A stretch of 64,000 bases of DNA from Roseateles sp. SL47. GTDB lineage: Bacteria; Pseudomonadota; Gammaproteobacteria; Burkholderiales; Burkholderiaceae_C. Under the pieces are notes generated by a model, which ran no database searches, was not told the DNA's origin, and saw nothing but the letters and a program-made list of their open reading frames with translations. The translations under genes and the position numbers were made by a program. Below, piece after piece: positions 34,800 through 44,481 of the stretch. The stretch covers positions 2,542,001-2,606,000 of the forward strand of contig NZ_CP113068.1 in the NCBI RefSeq assembly GCF_026625885.1. Reading direction: 5' to 3'. The stretch's first letter is position 1; every line of letters begins with the position of its first letter.

Positions 34800-35654
34800 A
34801 TGAACCCTGAGGTGTATGAACTGCGGCCTGGCCGCACCCCGTTGTTGATCAGCATGCCGCATGTGGGCCGGGCGATCCCGGAGGACCAGCGCGAGCGTTA
34901 TGTCGAACGCGCATTGGGCAGCGAAGACACCGACTGGCATCTGGAGGGCCTGTATGCCCCCATCGCCGAGGCACTGGGCGCGGGCCTGCTGATCCCGCGA
35001 TATTCCCGGTATCTGATCGACCTGAACCGCCCACCGGAGGACACGCCGATGTACCCCGGCGCCTCCAACACCGAACTCTGCCCGACCCGCTTCTTCACCG
35101 GCGAGCCGCTCTACAAGGAAGGGCGGGCCCCGGATGCGCAGGAGAAGCAGCGGCGCCTGCAGACCTACTGGTATCCCTACCATCAGGCGCTGCAAGGCGA
35201 ACTGCAGCGCCTGCGGCAGCAGCATGGCCAGGCCTTGCTGTTTGAAGCTCACAGCATCCGGTCGCAACTGCCCTGGTTGTTTGAAGGGCAACTGCCGGAT
35301 CTGAACCTGGGCACGGTGGACGGCCAGTCCTGCCGCAAGGTCACCCGTGAGGCGATGAACATCGTGCTGAATGCGCAGCAGGACTTCAGCTGGGTGCTTG
35401 ATGGTCGCTTCAAGGGCGGCTACATCACCCGCCAATACGGTCGCCCGGCGCTGGGCCAGCAGGTGGTGCAGATGGAGATGTGCTACCGCTGCTACATGGT
35501 GGAGAACGAACTGGGCTACACCGGCTACGAGCTGGACGAGGCCTGCATGGCCCGGATCCGCCCGGTGCTGAAGCTGCTGCTGGAGGCCTACCTGATGGCC
35601 AATCCCTCCCGGTTGGCCAATCCCTCCCGGTCGGCCGGCGCGCCCGCGGCATGA
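34800..35654 (+). CDS. hutG: N-formylglutamate deformylase
   Basis: A 284-aa enzyme that splits N-formylglutamate into glutamate and formate, the last step of the HutF/HutG branch. It begins 9 bp after hutI. Family marks are LLISMPHVGRAIPE near residue 15, TDWHLEGLY, YLIDLNRPPEDTPMYPG near 75-90, FEAHSIRSQLP and GGYITRQYG. The C-terminal tail contains an 18-bp in-frame duplication (Ala-Asn-Pro-Ser-Arg twice). It overlaps hutF by 4 bp. Confidence 0.95.
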   Translation: MNPEVYELRPGRTPLLISMPHVGRAIPEDQRERYVERALGSEDTDWHLEGLYAPIAEALGAGLLIPRYSRYLIDLNRPPEDTPMYPGASNTELCPTRFFTGEPLYKEGRAPDAQEKQRRLQTYWYPYHQALQGELQRLRQQHGQALLFEAHSIRSQLPWLFEGQLPDLNLGTVDGQSCRKVTREAMNIVLNAQQDFSWVLDGRFKGGYITRQYGRPALGQQVVQMEMCYRCYMVENELGYTGYELDEACMARIRPVLKLLLEAYLMANPSRLANPSRSAGAPAA

Positions 35655-37012
35655 GCGAGGGGGCTCTGTTCCACGCGCCCTGGGCCTGGCTGGATGGCCG
35701 CTGGCAGGCCGATGTGCTGCTGCAGGTGGGGCCGGACGGCCATTGGCGGGATGTCCGGGTCGGGTTGCCCGCGCCGGAAGCCGCGACGCGGCTGAGCGGA
35801 CCGGTGCTGCCCAGCCTGGTGGATGCCCACAGCCACGCCTTCCAGCGCGCCTTTGCCGGCCTGGCCGAACAGCGCGCGCGGGACAGTGACGATTTCTGGT
35901 CCTGGCGGGAACGCATGTATGGCGTGGCCCTGCGCATCACACCGGATCAACTGCGTGCCATCGCGGCGCAGCTGTATACCGAGTTGCTGGCCGGGGGCTA
36001 TACCCAGGTCTGTGAGTTCCACTATCTGCATCATCGGGAAGACGGCCAGCCTTATGACGATGAGCTGGCCATGAGCTGGGCACTGGCGGAGGCGGCCCGA
36101 GAGGCGGGCATCGGCCTGACCCTGCTCCCGGTGCTCTATGCCCATGCCGGCTTCAATGAACCCGCGCTGCGGGACACGCAGCGGCGCTTCCGCACCGATG
36201 CGGACTGGGTCTGGCGCGCCTGCCAGCGCATCAATGCGGCGGGGCTTCCGTTGATCTCGGCCGGTGTGGCCCTGCATTCCTTGCGCGCCGCCTATGATGA
36301 CGACATCCACCAACTGCAGCGGCACTTGGGCACGAGCGCGGTGCCCATTCACATCCATGTGGCGGAGCAGCAGCAGGAGGTGAAGGACTGTCTCGCGGCC
36401 ACCGGCGAGCGTCCGCTGGCCGCGCTGGCCAAGCATGGCCTGGATGCGCGCTGGCAACTGGTGCATGCCACGCACAGCACGCGCACCGAAATCGACCGAA
36501 TCGCCAGCAGCGGCGCGGGTGTGGTGATCTGCCCGGGCACGGAAGCCAACCTTGGGGACGGCCTGGCCGATCTGGAAGGCTGGCTGGCCGCCGGGGTGCC
36601 GATGACGGTCGGTTCGGACAGCCAGGTCACACGCGGGTGGGTGGAAGAGTTGCGTTGGATGGAATATGGGCAGCGCCTGGGCCTGCAGCGCCGCAACGTC
36701 GCAGCGGCGCCGGGCCGTCAGCCCAGCACGGCGGCGCGTCTGTATGAGGCCTGCGTGAAGGGGAGCGCCCGCGCCGCCGGGTTGGAGGCCTGGGGGCTGG
36801 TGCCCGGCGCGCGGGCGGATTTCCTGGTGCTGGACCTGGAGGCCTGCGGCCTGGCGGGTGTGCCGACCTCGGCGCTGCTGGATGGGCTCATCTTTGCGAG
36901 CCAGGGCCCGACCTGGCACCAGGTGTTTGTGGCCGGCCAGCCGCGCGCGCTGCGGGATGCTGCGCGTTTGCAGCGATATGCCGAGGTGATGCGGGACTGC
37001 TGGGGCGCGTAA
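35651..37012 (+). CDS. hutF: Formimidoylglutamate deiminase
   Basis: A 453-aa amidohydrolase that deaminates formiminoglutamate to N-formylglutamate. Metal motifs VDAHSHAFQRAFAGL near residue 58, CEFHYLHH near 120, HIHVAEQQQEV near 235 and VGSDSQVTR near 320 are all present. The conserved Leu-Ile-Ser-Ala-Gly-Val-Ala-Leu-His segment is also there. Its presence with HutG, and no glutamate formiminotransferase or HutG hydrolase of the formamide-releasing type, defines the five-step route. Confidence 0.95.
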   Translation: MSEGALFHAPWAWLDGRWQADVLLQVGPDGHWRDVRVGLPAPEAATRLSGPVLPSLVDAHSHAFQRAFAGLAEQRARDSDDFWSWRERMYGVALRITPDQLRAIAAQLYTELLAGGYTQVCEFHYLHHREDGQPYDDELAMSWALAEAAREAGIGLTLLPVLYAHAGFNEPALRDTQRRFRTDADWVWRACQRINAAGLPLISAGVALHSLRAAYDDDIHQLQRHLGTSAVPIHIHVAEQQQEVKDCLAATGERPLAALAKHGLDARWQLVHATHSTRTEIDRIASSGAGVVICPGTEANLGDGLADLEGWLAAGVPMTVGSDSQVTRGWVEELRWMEYGQRLGLQRRNVAAAPGRQPSTAARLYEACVKGSARAAGLEAWGLVPGARADFLVLDLEACGLAGVPTSALLDGLIFASQGPTWHQVFVAGQPRALRDAARLQRYAEVMRDCWGA

Positions 37013-37169
37013 GACCGTCACCGGCGTTGCTGTGCGACGACGTCGAGTGCGGAAAACTACGCAGTCCTGGCTCCTGCGGCAAGGCAAGTGGGGGCGCCCG
37101 CATCACAAGCTATCGAAGTGGTACGACGTTTGCTAGGCTGCAAGCGCCACGATCAACGTTGGGGAACGT

Positions 37170-38726
37170 ATGGGGTCCTTGCATAACTACACCATCCGGG
37201 CGCGCCTCATGGCGTTGGGGCTGCTGTCGGTATTGGCACTCCTTCTTATTGGCGGAGACGGCCTCTGGGCCATGGCCAAGACCAAGCGGGACTTCCAGCA
37301 CTATGTCGGCAACGATGTGCAGTCCCTGGCCGAACTGTCGGACGTGCGAGACGGCGTGGGCCACCTTCGCCGCTTCGAGAAGGACATGATCATCGACATG
37401 GGCGAGCAGGGGGCGGTCAAACGCCACCAGCAGGAATGGCTGTCCGCCTACGACCGCACGCTCAAGGGCCTGGATGTCATTGCCGCGCTGGAAGTCGCAC
37501 CGGAGACCAAGGCCATGTCCGTGGCCATGAAAGACAACCTGGCTCGCTACAAGAGCGGGCTGGACAGCATCGTTGTGCGGGTACTGAATGACGATTTCAC
37601 CGATTCCGCCGAGGTGAACCGCGCCACCGAACCCATCAAGGGGCCGATCCGCGAGATGGACAAGCAACTCGCAGAGATGACCAAGGCCATCATGGAGCGC
37701 GGCGGTACCGAGGTGCGGCGTATCGATGCCGAAGAGCATCGGGTGCGCATGGCGCTGGTGATTGTGATGCTGCTGGGTGCCGCGGGCATCGGCGTTTTCA
37801 CCTTCGTCAACATCGGCTCCATCCTGGCGCCGCTGACGCAGGCAGTGCGCACCACCGAGCGCATTGCCCAGCAGGACCTCAGCCAGTCGGTCGAGGTACG
37901 AGGCCGCGATGAAACCGCCGCCATGATGCGGGGTGTGCAGGGCATGCAAACCTCCATCCGGGGCGTGGTCAGCGGCGTGCGCAGCGCCACCGCCAGCATT
38001 GCCACCGCGTCCCGCGAGGTGGCTGCGGGCGCGCAGGACCTGAGCAACCGCACCGAACAGGCGGCGTCAAACCTGGAGGAAACCGCGTCGGCCATGGAAC
38101 AACTCACGGCGAGCGTTCAACACAATGCCGATGCGGCCCGGCAGGCCAATGCGCTGGCTTCGGAAGCGGCCAACATTGCCGGGCGTGGCGTGGCCGTGGT
38201 GGGGGACGTGGTGCAGACGATGAACCGCATCAGCACGTCGTCGGACCGGATCTCGGACATCATCGGCACCATCGATGGCATTGCCTTCCAGACCAACATC
38301 CTGGCGCTGAATGCGGCGGTGGAGGCGGCCCGTGCCGGCGAGCAGGGCCGTGGATTTGCGGTGGTCGCGGCCGAGGTCCGCACCTTGGCGCAGCGCAGTG
38401 CGGAGGCGGCCAAGGAGATCAAGCAACTGATCCAGAACAGCGGCGAGGCAGTGGCCAGTGGGGCCGAGCTGGTGGAGCGGGCCGGGGGAACGATGCGGGA
38501 GATCTCCGAGTCCATCGGCCGTGTGGCCCGCATCGTGTCGGAGATCAGCCATGCGACGGCCGAGCAGAGCAGCGGCATTCACCAGATCGGCTCGTCGATT
38601 GCGCAACTGGACCAGATGACCCAGCAGAATGCGGCCCTGGTGGAAGAGTCGGCTGCGGCGGCGCAGAGCCTGCAGCAGCAGGCGGATGCGTTGTCGCAGT
38701 CGGTGGCGGTGTTCCGGCTGGCTTGA
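37170..38726 (+). CDS. Methyl-accepting chemotaxis protein
   Basis: A 518-aa chemoreceptor. A first membrane helix near residues 12-30 is followed by a periplasmic four-helix bundle-like sensor of about 155 residues and a second helix ([19 protein letters not shown]) near 190-210. HAMP follows, then the signalling domain with the hairpin tip [37 protein letters not shown]. No C-terminal NWETF-like pentapeptide is present. The ligand is unknown; the site directly after the hut genes (157-bp gap) makes histidine or urocanate a testable guess. Confidence 0.93.
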   Translation: MGSLHNYTIRARLMALGLLSVLALLLIGGDGLWAMAKTKRDFQHYVGNDVQSLAELSDVRDGVGHLRRFEKDMIIDMGEQGAVKRHQQEWLSAYDRTLKGLDVIAALEVAPETKAMSVAMKDNLARYKSGLDSIVVRVLNDDFTDSAEVNRATEPIKGPIREMDKQLAEMTKAIMERGGTEVRRIDAEEHRVRMALVIVMLLGAAGIGVFTFVNIGSILAPLTQAVRTTERIAQQDLSQSVEVRGRDETAAMMRGVQGMQTSIRGVVSGVRSATASIATASREVAAGAQDLSNRTEQAASNLEETASAMEQLTASVQHNADAARQANALASEAANIAGRGVAVVGDVVQTMNRISTSSDRISDIIGTIDGIAFQTNILALNAAVEAARAGEQGRGFAVVAAEVRTLAQRSAEAAKEIKQLIQNSGEAVASGAELVERAGGTMREISESIGRVARIVSEISHATAEQSSGIHQIGSSIAQLDQMTQQNAALVEESAAAAQSLQQQADALSQSVAVFRLA

Positions 38727-38768
38727 CGGGACGGTGTGCGCGGGCACCCCTCCGAGGGGTGCTGGTGT

Positions 38769-40445
38769 TCAGCAGCTCATCAAATGCACTTGATTGCGTC
38801 CGCCATGCTTGGCGGCGTAGAGCGCCTGGTCCGCCGTTTCCACCAGGGCCTGCGCCCGCTCCGGGAGGTCGCAGGCGCTCAATCCGATGCTCACCGTCAG
38901 GTTCAATTCCGGCGCCACGTCCTTCCAGGCATGGCGCGCAATCCCTGCGCGCAGCCGCTCGCAGATCTCCTGGGCGCGTGCGGGAGTCACGCCCACAAAC
39001 ACCAGCATGAACTCCTCGCCCCCCACCCGCGCCAGCAGGTCGGCCGCCCGCAACTGACGGCGCAGGCAACCGGCCACCTGCTGCAGCACCTGGTCGCCCA
39101 CGCCGTGGCCCCAGGTGTCGTTGACATGCTTGAAGTGATCCACATCCAGCAGGCCAAGCGCAATCGGCTTGCGTTCCTGTCGCGCCCGCTCCAGGAGCAG
39201 GGGCAGTGCGAATTCGGCATGGCGCCGGTTGTTCAGCCCTGTCAGGGCATCTTCGTGAGCCATGCGCCCCAGTTCATCCGCCTGGCGCTTCAGCCTCGTC
39301 TGCTCCTGCTCGGCATGGTCGGCGCGCTCACGTTCCCGGCGGGCGTCCTGTAGCGCATGTTCGGCGCGGGCCTGCGCCTGCTCGAATTCCTGGCGGATCA
39401 GCATGGCCTCGGTCTGCAAGGCCATGGCGCTGCGGGCGGACTGGCGCTCAAGCTCTGACAGCTGTTCCAGCGCGGCGAGCGCTCGCGCCGGATCCCCGCG
39501 CGCCTTGCAGGTTTGGTATAGCGTCAGGGAGAGCTGGCGCCGCATGCGCGCCGGCAACGGGGGTGGGTCCTCTCCAGACAGCAGCGATTGAATGGTCAGG
39601 ATCGCTGCTTCCACCTCTTTGTTGGTGCCGCGCAGGTGTACCAGGGCCCGCTGCGCCCGCGCCTGGCGCTCCATGCCGGCATAACCATGGCGACGCGCCA
39701 GCGCGTCGTATTCCGCAATCAAGGCGCTCGCCCGAGCCGTGTCACCAATGCCAAGCAACTGCTCCACCTGATTGGAGAGCGTCACCGCGATGATGAAAGG
39801 GTTGTGCTCTTCCCGCACCAGGGTGGCCGCGCGCTGGGCATAGGGGCCGGCATACGACAGCGCCTCCCCGGCGGCATGGCGGTCGCCATTGCGCATCGCT
39901 TCGCCAAAGGCCTGCAGCCAGAAGTGCGCCAGGTTGTTGAGGCAGGAAAGCAGCAGCTCTTTATCGCCGTCCGGCCGCGTCTGTGCAATCTCCAGTGCCT
40001 GCAAGGTGTCCTGGCAGGCCTGCTCCGTCTGGTCCATGGCGGCATAAGCCACCGCCATCCGGTTCAAGGCCCAGGCTTCCCGTATCGGGTCGCCGGCCCG
40101 CCGGGCGGCAGACAGCGCCTGCCAGCCGGTCTGCAGGGCGTCGCGCCCCATCAGGAACTGGGAATAGACAAAGGAGAGTTCGGTCAGCGCTTCAGCCAGG
40201 CGCGCGTCATAACCGTCGCCCGAGGTCTGGCGGGCGAGGGCCACTGCTTCGCTGGCGCGGCGCAGGGCCGCCTGAAGGTCGCCCTGCCGGGGCAGGATGT
40301 GGGCCAGCGCTGTCAGTGTGAGCACCCGCGCGTGGTCATCGCGGGCAGCAGCCAGCGACCGTTCCAGGGCGTCCGTCGCGTCACGGTACGCACCGCGACG
40401 GCTCAGGTCATGGGCTCGGGCCAGTTCGCGTTCGAACATGCCCAA
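38769..40445 (-). CDS. TPR-GGDEF diguanylate cyclase
   Basis: A 558-aa cytosolic protein. Residues 1-370 are TPR-like helical repeats, then a charged coiled coil (ARRERERADHAEQEQTRLKRQ) and a C-terminal GGDEF domain from about 385. The active site reads GGEEF. An RxxD inhibitory site (RAAD) lies five residues upstream, so c-di-GMP product feedback is likely. The enzyme should make c-di-GMP from GTP; TPRs suggest control by a protein partner. No membrane segment is visible. Confidence 0.92.
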   Translation of the reverse strand: MGMFERELARAHDLSRRGAYRDATDALERSLAAARDDHARVLTLTALAHILPRQGDLQAALRRASEAVALARQTSGDGYDARLAEALTELSFVYSQFLMGRDALQTGWQALSAARRAGDPIREAWALNRMAVAYAAMDQTEQACQDTLQALEIAQTRPDGDKELLLSCLNNLAHFWLQAFGEAMRNGDRHAAGEALSYAGPYAQRAATLVREEHNPFIIAVTLSNQVEQLLGIGDTARASALIAEYDALARRHGYAGMERQARAQRALVHLRGTNKEVEAAILTIQSLLSGEDPPPLPARMRRQLSLTLYQTCKARGDPARALAALEQLSELERQSARSAMALQTEAMLIRQEFEQAQARAEHALQDARRERERADHAEQEQTRLKRQADELGRMAHEDALTGLNNRRHAEFALPLLLERARQERKPIALGLLDVDHFKHVNDTWGHGVGDQVLQQVAGCLRRQLRAADLLARVGGEEFMLVFVGVTPARAQEICERLRAGIARHAWKDVAPELNLTVSIGLSACDLPERAQALVETADQALYAAKHGGRNQVHLMSC

Positions 40446-40530
40446 GCATTGGGCGAGATCCGCCAGCCGTCAATGCTGGCGGGCCCCAGGAGTGGTCCGA
40501 GATGGACCCAGGCGGGTCAAAAGTCTCGGA

Positions 40531-41778
40531 TCAGGTGCGGACGGCTGCAGCCGCCGGGTGGCCGCCCTGCACCGGCACCACACGATGACCCCGCGCGGCG
40601 TAATAAGCGATGTAGAGGTAGCAGACCAGCGGCACCACAAACGAAGGGATCAGGCCATGGGAGTCCGCCAGCGCGCCTTGCACGAGCGGCACCAGGGCGC
40701 CACCGACGATGGCCATGCACAGCAGACCGGAGCCTTGCTCGGTCCGGGGGCCCAGACGTTCCAGCGCCAGCGAGAAGATGGTGGGGAACATGATGGCGTT
40801 GCACAGGCCGATGGCGAGCAGGGCCCACATCGTCAGGTGGCCGCCGGCCAACATGGCGACGGTCAAGAGCACCACCGCGCCCACGGCGCAGCCGGTCATC
40901 AGGCGGGCGGCAGACACACGTTTCATGGCCCAGGCGCCGATGAAACGGCCCACCATCGCACCGCCCCAATACAGGGCCAGCATATGGCCGGCGTCGCTGC
41001 CGGAGAGCCCGGCCACGTCCGGTGCGCTCATGACGCTGACCAGGAAGCTGCCGATCGACACTTCCGCACCCACATACACAAAGATGGCCAGCACGCCGAG
41101 CAGCAGGTGGCGATGACGCCAGGCCGGCGGCGTGTGTTCAGCGGCCTGGCGGCTGGTGTCAGTGCCCACCTGCGGCAGCTTCACGACCATCAGGACGACA
41201 GCAATCAGCAGCAACGCGGCGGCCAGGCCCAGGTAGGGGCCACGTACGGCCGTGGCCTCAGCTGCGACGGAGTCGGCTGCGGTCAGGATCAGTGAGGCGC
41301 CAAACAGCGGACCCACGGTGGTGCCCAGCGAGTTGAACGCCTGGGTCCAGGTGAGGCGGCGGGAGGCCTGGTCTTCCGGGCCCAGCAGCGTTACATACGG
41401 GTTGGCGGCCACTTGCAGCAGCGTGACACCGCTGGCCAGCACAAACAGCGCACCCAGGAACCAGCCGTAGGTCTGGAAGGTGGCGGCCGGGTAGAACAGG
41501 GCACAGCCTGCGGCGGCGATCACCAGCCCAATGACCATGCCGCGCTGGTAACCCCAACGCCGCACGATGCTGCCGGCCGGCAGCGAAACCAGGAAATAGG
41601 CGCCGAAGAAGCAGAACTGCACCAGCATGGCCTGCACGTAGTTCAGCGAGAACACGGCCTTGAGGTGGGGAATCAGCACGTCGTTCAGCGAGGTGATGAG
41701 ACCCCAGCCGAAGAAGAGTGCCGTCAGCAACGGCATGCCGTAGCGCGGCGAGGATGCGGGGCGAGACGTAGCGTTCAT
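40531..41778 (-). CDS. MFS sugar transporter, FucP/GluP type
   Basis: A 415-aa inner-membrane protein with 12 predicted helices. The start FFGWGLITSLNDVLIPHLKAVFSLNYVQAMLVQFCFF and the ANPYVTLLGP segment near residue 123 are typical of the fucose/glucose/galactose:H+ symporter branch. Sugar specificity cannot be read from sequence. It is transcribed away from the AT-rich region at 41880-42030, which should contain its promoter. Confidence 0.92.
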   Translation of the reverse strand: MNATSRPASSPRYGMPLLTALFFGWGLITSLNDVLIPHLKAVFSLNYVQAMLVQFCFFGAYFLVSLPAGSIVRRWGYQRGMVIGLVIAAAGCALFYPAATFQTYGWFLGALFVLASGVTLLQVAANPYVTLLGPEDQASRRLTWTQAFNSLGTTVGPLFGASLILTAADSVAAEATAVRGPYLGLAAALLLIAVVLMVVKLPQVGTDTSRQAAEHTPPAWRHRHLLLGVLAIFVYVGAEVSIGSFLVSVMSAPDVAGLSGSDAGHMLALYWGGAMVGRFIGAWAMKRVSAARLMTGCAVGAVVLLTVAMLAGGHLTMWALLAIGLCNAIMFPTIFSLALERLGPRTEQGSGLLCMAIVGGALVPLVQGALADSHGLIPSFVVPLVCYLYIAYYAARGHRVVPVQGGHPAAAAVRT

Positions 41779-42187
41779 GTCCGATGGCCTGTCATGTGAG
41801 CGGCGTGGAATGTCCGAAAGCCATGCCAGCCACCCGTAGGTTGGACATCGGTTTGGCTCCTCGGTGGGGATTGGACCCCTCTCAACTTGAACGAAACTTT
41901 AAAACAAGCTGAACAGAAGTTCCCTAGGGTTACTACTTAAAACCAGGTTGTGGCTTGGGGTTCTCCCTGTTTTTGGGAGACTGGACCTTAAAAATTTGCA
42001 GAAAAATTAACTGAAAATTAAATAATGGAAGCACGCTACCATCGGCTTTTCAAACGCTCTGGCGGCTCCGCAGCGGGCGCAGGCCGTGCCCAACCCTGGG
42101 GACGTTTGCCCTGTCCCGGTGCAGAGCCGGGAACCGATCAGTTACGCTTGCGCGGTGGCCCACCGCCGTCCCCTTTTTCACAGTCCC
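41779..42187. promoter_or_regulatory. AT-rich divergent intergenic region
   Basis: 409 bp between the MFS gene and the response-regulator gene. About 41880-42030 is sharply AT-richer than its surroundings, with runs such as TTAAAAATTT and AAAATTAAATAA. A hairpin TCTCCC–TGTTTTT–GGGAGA lies at 41962-41980. This is where both promoters and any binding sites for the two-component regulator would be expected. No ORF here has coding character. Confidence 0.5.
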
Positions 42188-42928
42188 ATGCCCAGACTCC
42201 TGATCGCCGAAGACGATCCCATGCTGACCGATGCGCTGGTGTCCCAGTTCCAGGGCGTCGGCTTCGAGGTGGAGCATGCGCCCAATGGGCCGGTGGCCGA
42301 GTACCTGTTGACCCGTCAGACCTTTGATGTGGCCATCCTGGATCTGGGGTTGCCGTTTGTGGATGGCATGGATGTGCTGCGGCAGGCGCGGCGTGCGGGT
42401 TCACGCGTGCCCGTGCTGATCCTGACCGCCCGGGACCGGGTGGATGACCGGGTGAACGGGCTGAATGCGGGTGCGGACGACTATCTGGTTAAACCCTTCG
42501 ATTTCCCTGAACTGCTGGCGCGTGTGAATGCGCTGCTGCGCCGGGGCCAGGCCAGCACGCAGGAGCCGGCTGAATCCGCCGGGCTGGTGCTGGACCGGCC
42601 CAACCGGCGTGCGCTGCTCAACACCGAGGTGCTGGACCTGACGCAGCGCGAGTGGTGCCTGCTGGAGCTGCTGATGAGCCGCCGGGACAACGTCGTGACC
42701 AAGGAAGAGATCACGGCCGCCTGGGCCGGCGGCGAGGGCGCATCGGACGGCAGTGGCTCCATCGAGGTCTACATCCACCGCCTGCGCAAGAAACTCAGCC
42801 AGAGTGGCTTGAACATCCGGACGCTCCGAGGGCTGGGCTACCTGCTGGAAACGGATCGCTCGACGGACCGCTCGACGGATCGCTCGACGGATCGCGCATC
42901 CGAACGGGCCGAGCCTGCCGCCCGATGA
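42188..42928 (+). CDS. OmpR-family response regulator (TctD-like)
   Basis: A 246-aa regulator from ATG 42188 (MPRLLIAEDDPM). The receiver has acidic pair Glu-Asp-Asp near 8-10, phosphoacceptor Asp in VAILDLGLPFVDG near 53, and Lys in DDYLVKPFDF near 103. The winged-helix DNA-binding domain ends IEVYIHRLRKKL.. TLRGLGYLLE. A 12-bp tandem repeat encodes a DRST tail after the domain. It overlaps the kinase gene by 4 bp. Confidence 0.95.
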   Translation: MPRLLIAEDDPMLTDALVSQFQGVGFEVEHAPNGPVAEYLLTRQTFDVAILDLGLPFVDGMDVLRQARRAGSRVPVLILTARDRVDDRVNGLNAGADDYLVKPFDFPELLARVNALLRRGQASTQEPAESAGLVLDRPNRRALLNTEVLDLTQREWCLLELLMSRRDNVVTKEEITAAWAGGEGASDGSGSIEVYIHRLRKKLSQSGLNIRTLRGLGYLLETDRSTDRSTDRSTDRASERAEPAAR

Positions 42929-44421
42929 GTGAGGTCGGGCCGGCGGTGATGTCGCGGCCGAGCCCTGTGCTGTCGCTGCAGCGCCAGTTGTTCCTGTGGC
43001 TGATCCTGCCGCAGATTGTGCTGTGGGCGGCGGCAGGCATCTTCACCTTCAAGCTGGCGCTCTCTTATGCCAACCGCGAGATTGATGCGTCACTCTCGAC
43101 GGCCTCGCGGGCGCTCTCACGCCGCATCCAGCCCATGGAGTCGGGTCTGCTGATCGACTTCCCGCGTGCGGCGCAGGACATTCTGGAATCCGATCCGAAT
43201 GACCGGCTGATGTATATGGTCAGTTCGCCCCCCGGCAACTTTGTGTTGGGCAACCAGCATCTGCCCACCATCCCCGCGACACAGAGCCATCAATGGGGTG
43301 TGCCGGAGTTTCATGATGGCGAGATGCGGGAGGGCGACCGGGTGATTCCTGTGCGGCAGGCGGCGCTGTATGTGCGCATGGGCGGCGGCTTGAACGGCGG
43401 CGATCAGGCGATGCTGGTGCAGGTGGCGCGATCCCGAGCCAGCAGCGGCGCCTTGGCGCGCGGCATCCTGCTGGACACGGTGCTGCCGCTGTCCCTGCTG
43501 GCCGCGCTGCTGACGCTGGTGGTCCATCTGGGTATTCGCGCTGGCCTGGCATCGCTGACCACCCTGCGCAAGGAAGTGGACGGCCGCGACCCGGAAGATC
43601 TGGCCCCGATCCGGCTGGACACGGCGCCCTTGGAAGTACGCGGGCTGGCCGAAGCGGTGAACGCGTTGCTGCGCAAGGTGCGGCGGAGCATTCAAACCCA
43701 GCGGCGCTTCATTGACGACGCGGCGCATCAACTGCGCACGCCGCTGGCAGGTCTGCGCAGCCAGACCGAACTGGCGCTTCAGGCGGTTCGCTCGGCGCAG
43801 GACGCGGAGGTGGTGGATCGCCTGCAGAAGGTGCATCAGAGTGCCTTGCACAGTGCCCATCTGGTGAGCCAGTTGTTGATGCTGGCGCGGTCGGGGCCGG
43901 ACGGGGCGTCGGCCCTGCCGGTGGAGCGGATCGAGCTGGCGGCGCTGTGCCGATCAGTGGCGCTGGAACTGGTGCCTCGGGCGCTGGCGGCACGTATGGA
44001 TCTCGGCGTGGAAGGTGCTGAGGGTGTGGAACCGGCCGATGGGCATCCGCCGCCGCCTTCGCAAGACACCACCATCGACGGGCGCCCCATGCTGATCCGC
44101 GAGGCGCTGACCAATCTGCTGGACAACGCCTTTCAATATGCGGGCGACGGTGCCTCGGTGACGGTGCGGGTGCAGCGGGTGGCTCACCGGGTGCGCGTGC
44201 AGGTGGAGGACAACGGCAGCGGCATGTCGCCCGAAGACCGTGAACGCGCCTTCGAGCGCTTCTACCGCGCCCGGCCCGATGCCAAGGGCTCCGGCCTGGG
44301 GCTGGCCATCGTGCGGGAGATCGTGCTGCTGCACGGTGGCACCGTGACCTTGGCGGCAGCCCAACCGCAGGGCACGGTGGTCACCCTGGAATTTCCCGCA
44401 ACCCGGCCTCTCAGCCGCTGA
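42925..44421 (+). CDS. Sensor histidine kinase (TctE-like)
   Basis: A 498-aa inner-membrane kinase. Helix one (LILPQIVLWAAAGIFTFKLAL) near residues 27-48, a periplasmic part of about 130 residues with a 2CSK_N-like start, and helix two near 185-205 precede HAMP. The H-box FIDDAAHQLRTPLAGLRSQ carries the phosphorylated His near 265. N-box LTNLLDNAFQYA and G-boxes VEDNGSGM and GSGLGLAIVREI complete the ATPase. TctE relatives sense carboxylates such as citrate; the signal here is unknown. No tripartite transporter gene is adjacent. Confidence 0.95.
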   Translation: MSEVGPAVMSRPSPVLSLQRQLFLWLILPQIVLWAAAGIFTFKLALSYANREIDASLSTASRALSRRIQPMESGLLIDFPRAAQDILESDPNDRLMYMVSSPPGNFVLGNQHLPTIPATQSHQWGVPEFHDGEMREGDRVIPVRQAALYVRMGGGLNGGDQAMLVQVARSRASSGALARGILLDTVLPLSLLAALLTLVVHLGIRAGLASLTTLRKEVDGRDPEDLAPIRLDTAPLEVRGLAEAVNALLRKVRRSIQTQRRFIDDAAHQLRTPLAGLRSQTELALQAVRSAQDAEVVDRLQKVHQSALHSAHLVSQLLMLARSGPDGASALPVERIELAALCRSVALELVPRALAARMDLGVEGAEGVEPADGHPPPPSQDTTIDGRPMLIREALTNLLDNAFQYAGDGASVTVRVQRVAHRVRVQVEDNGSGMSPEDRERAFERFYRARPDAKGSGLGLAIVREIVLLHGGTVTLAAAQPQGTVVTLEFPATRPLSR

Positions 44422-44481
44422 GTCCCCGGTCTCTCTATCCTGCGGATGCCCTTGGCTTCCGCCCCTGTTTCACGAGTGTCC

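Noticed and set aside
42025..42327. 100-codon frame overlapping the response-regulator start
   Set aside because: It begins in the AT-rich intergenic region, lacks a ribosome site and shifts frame against a well-supported receiver domain.
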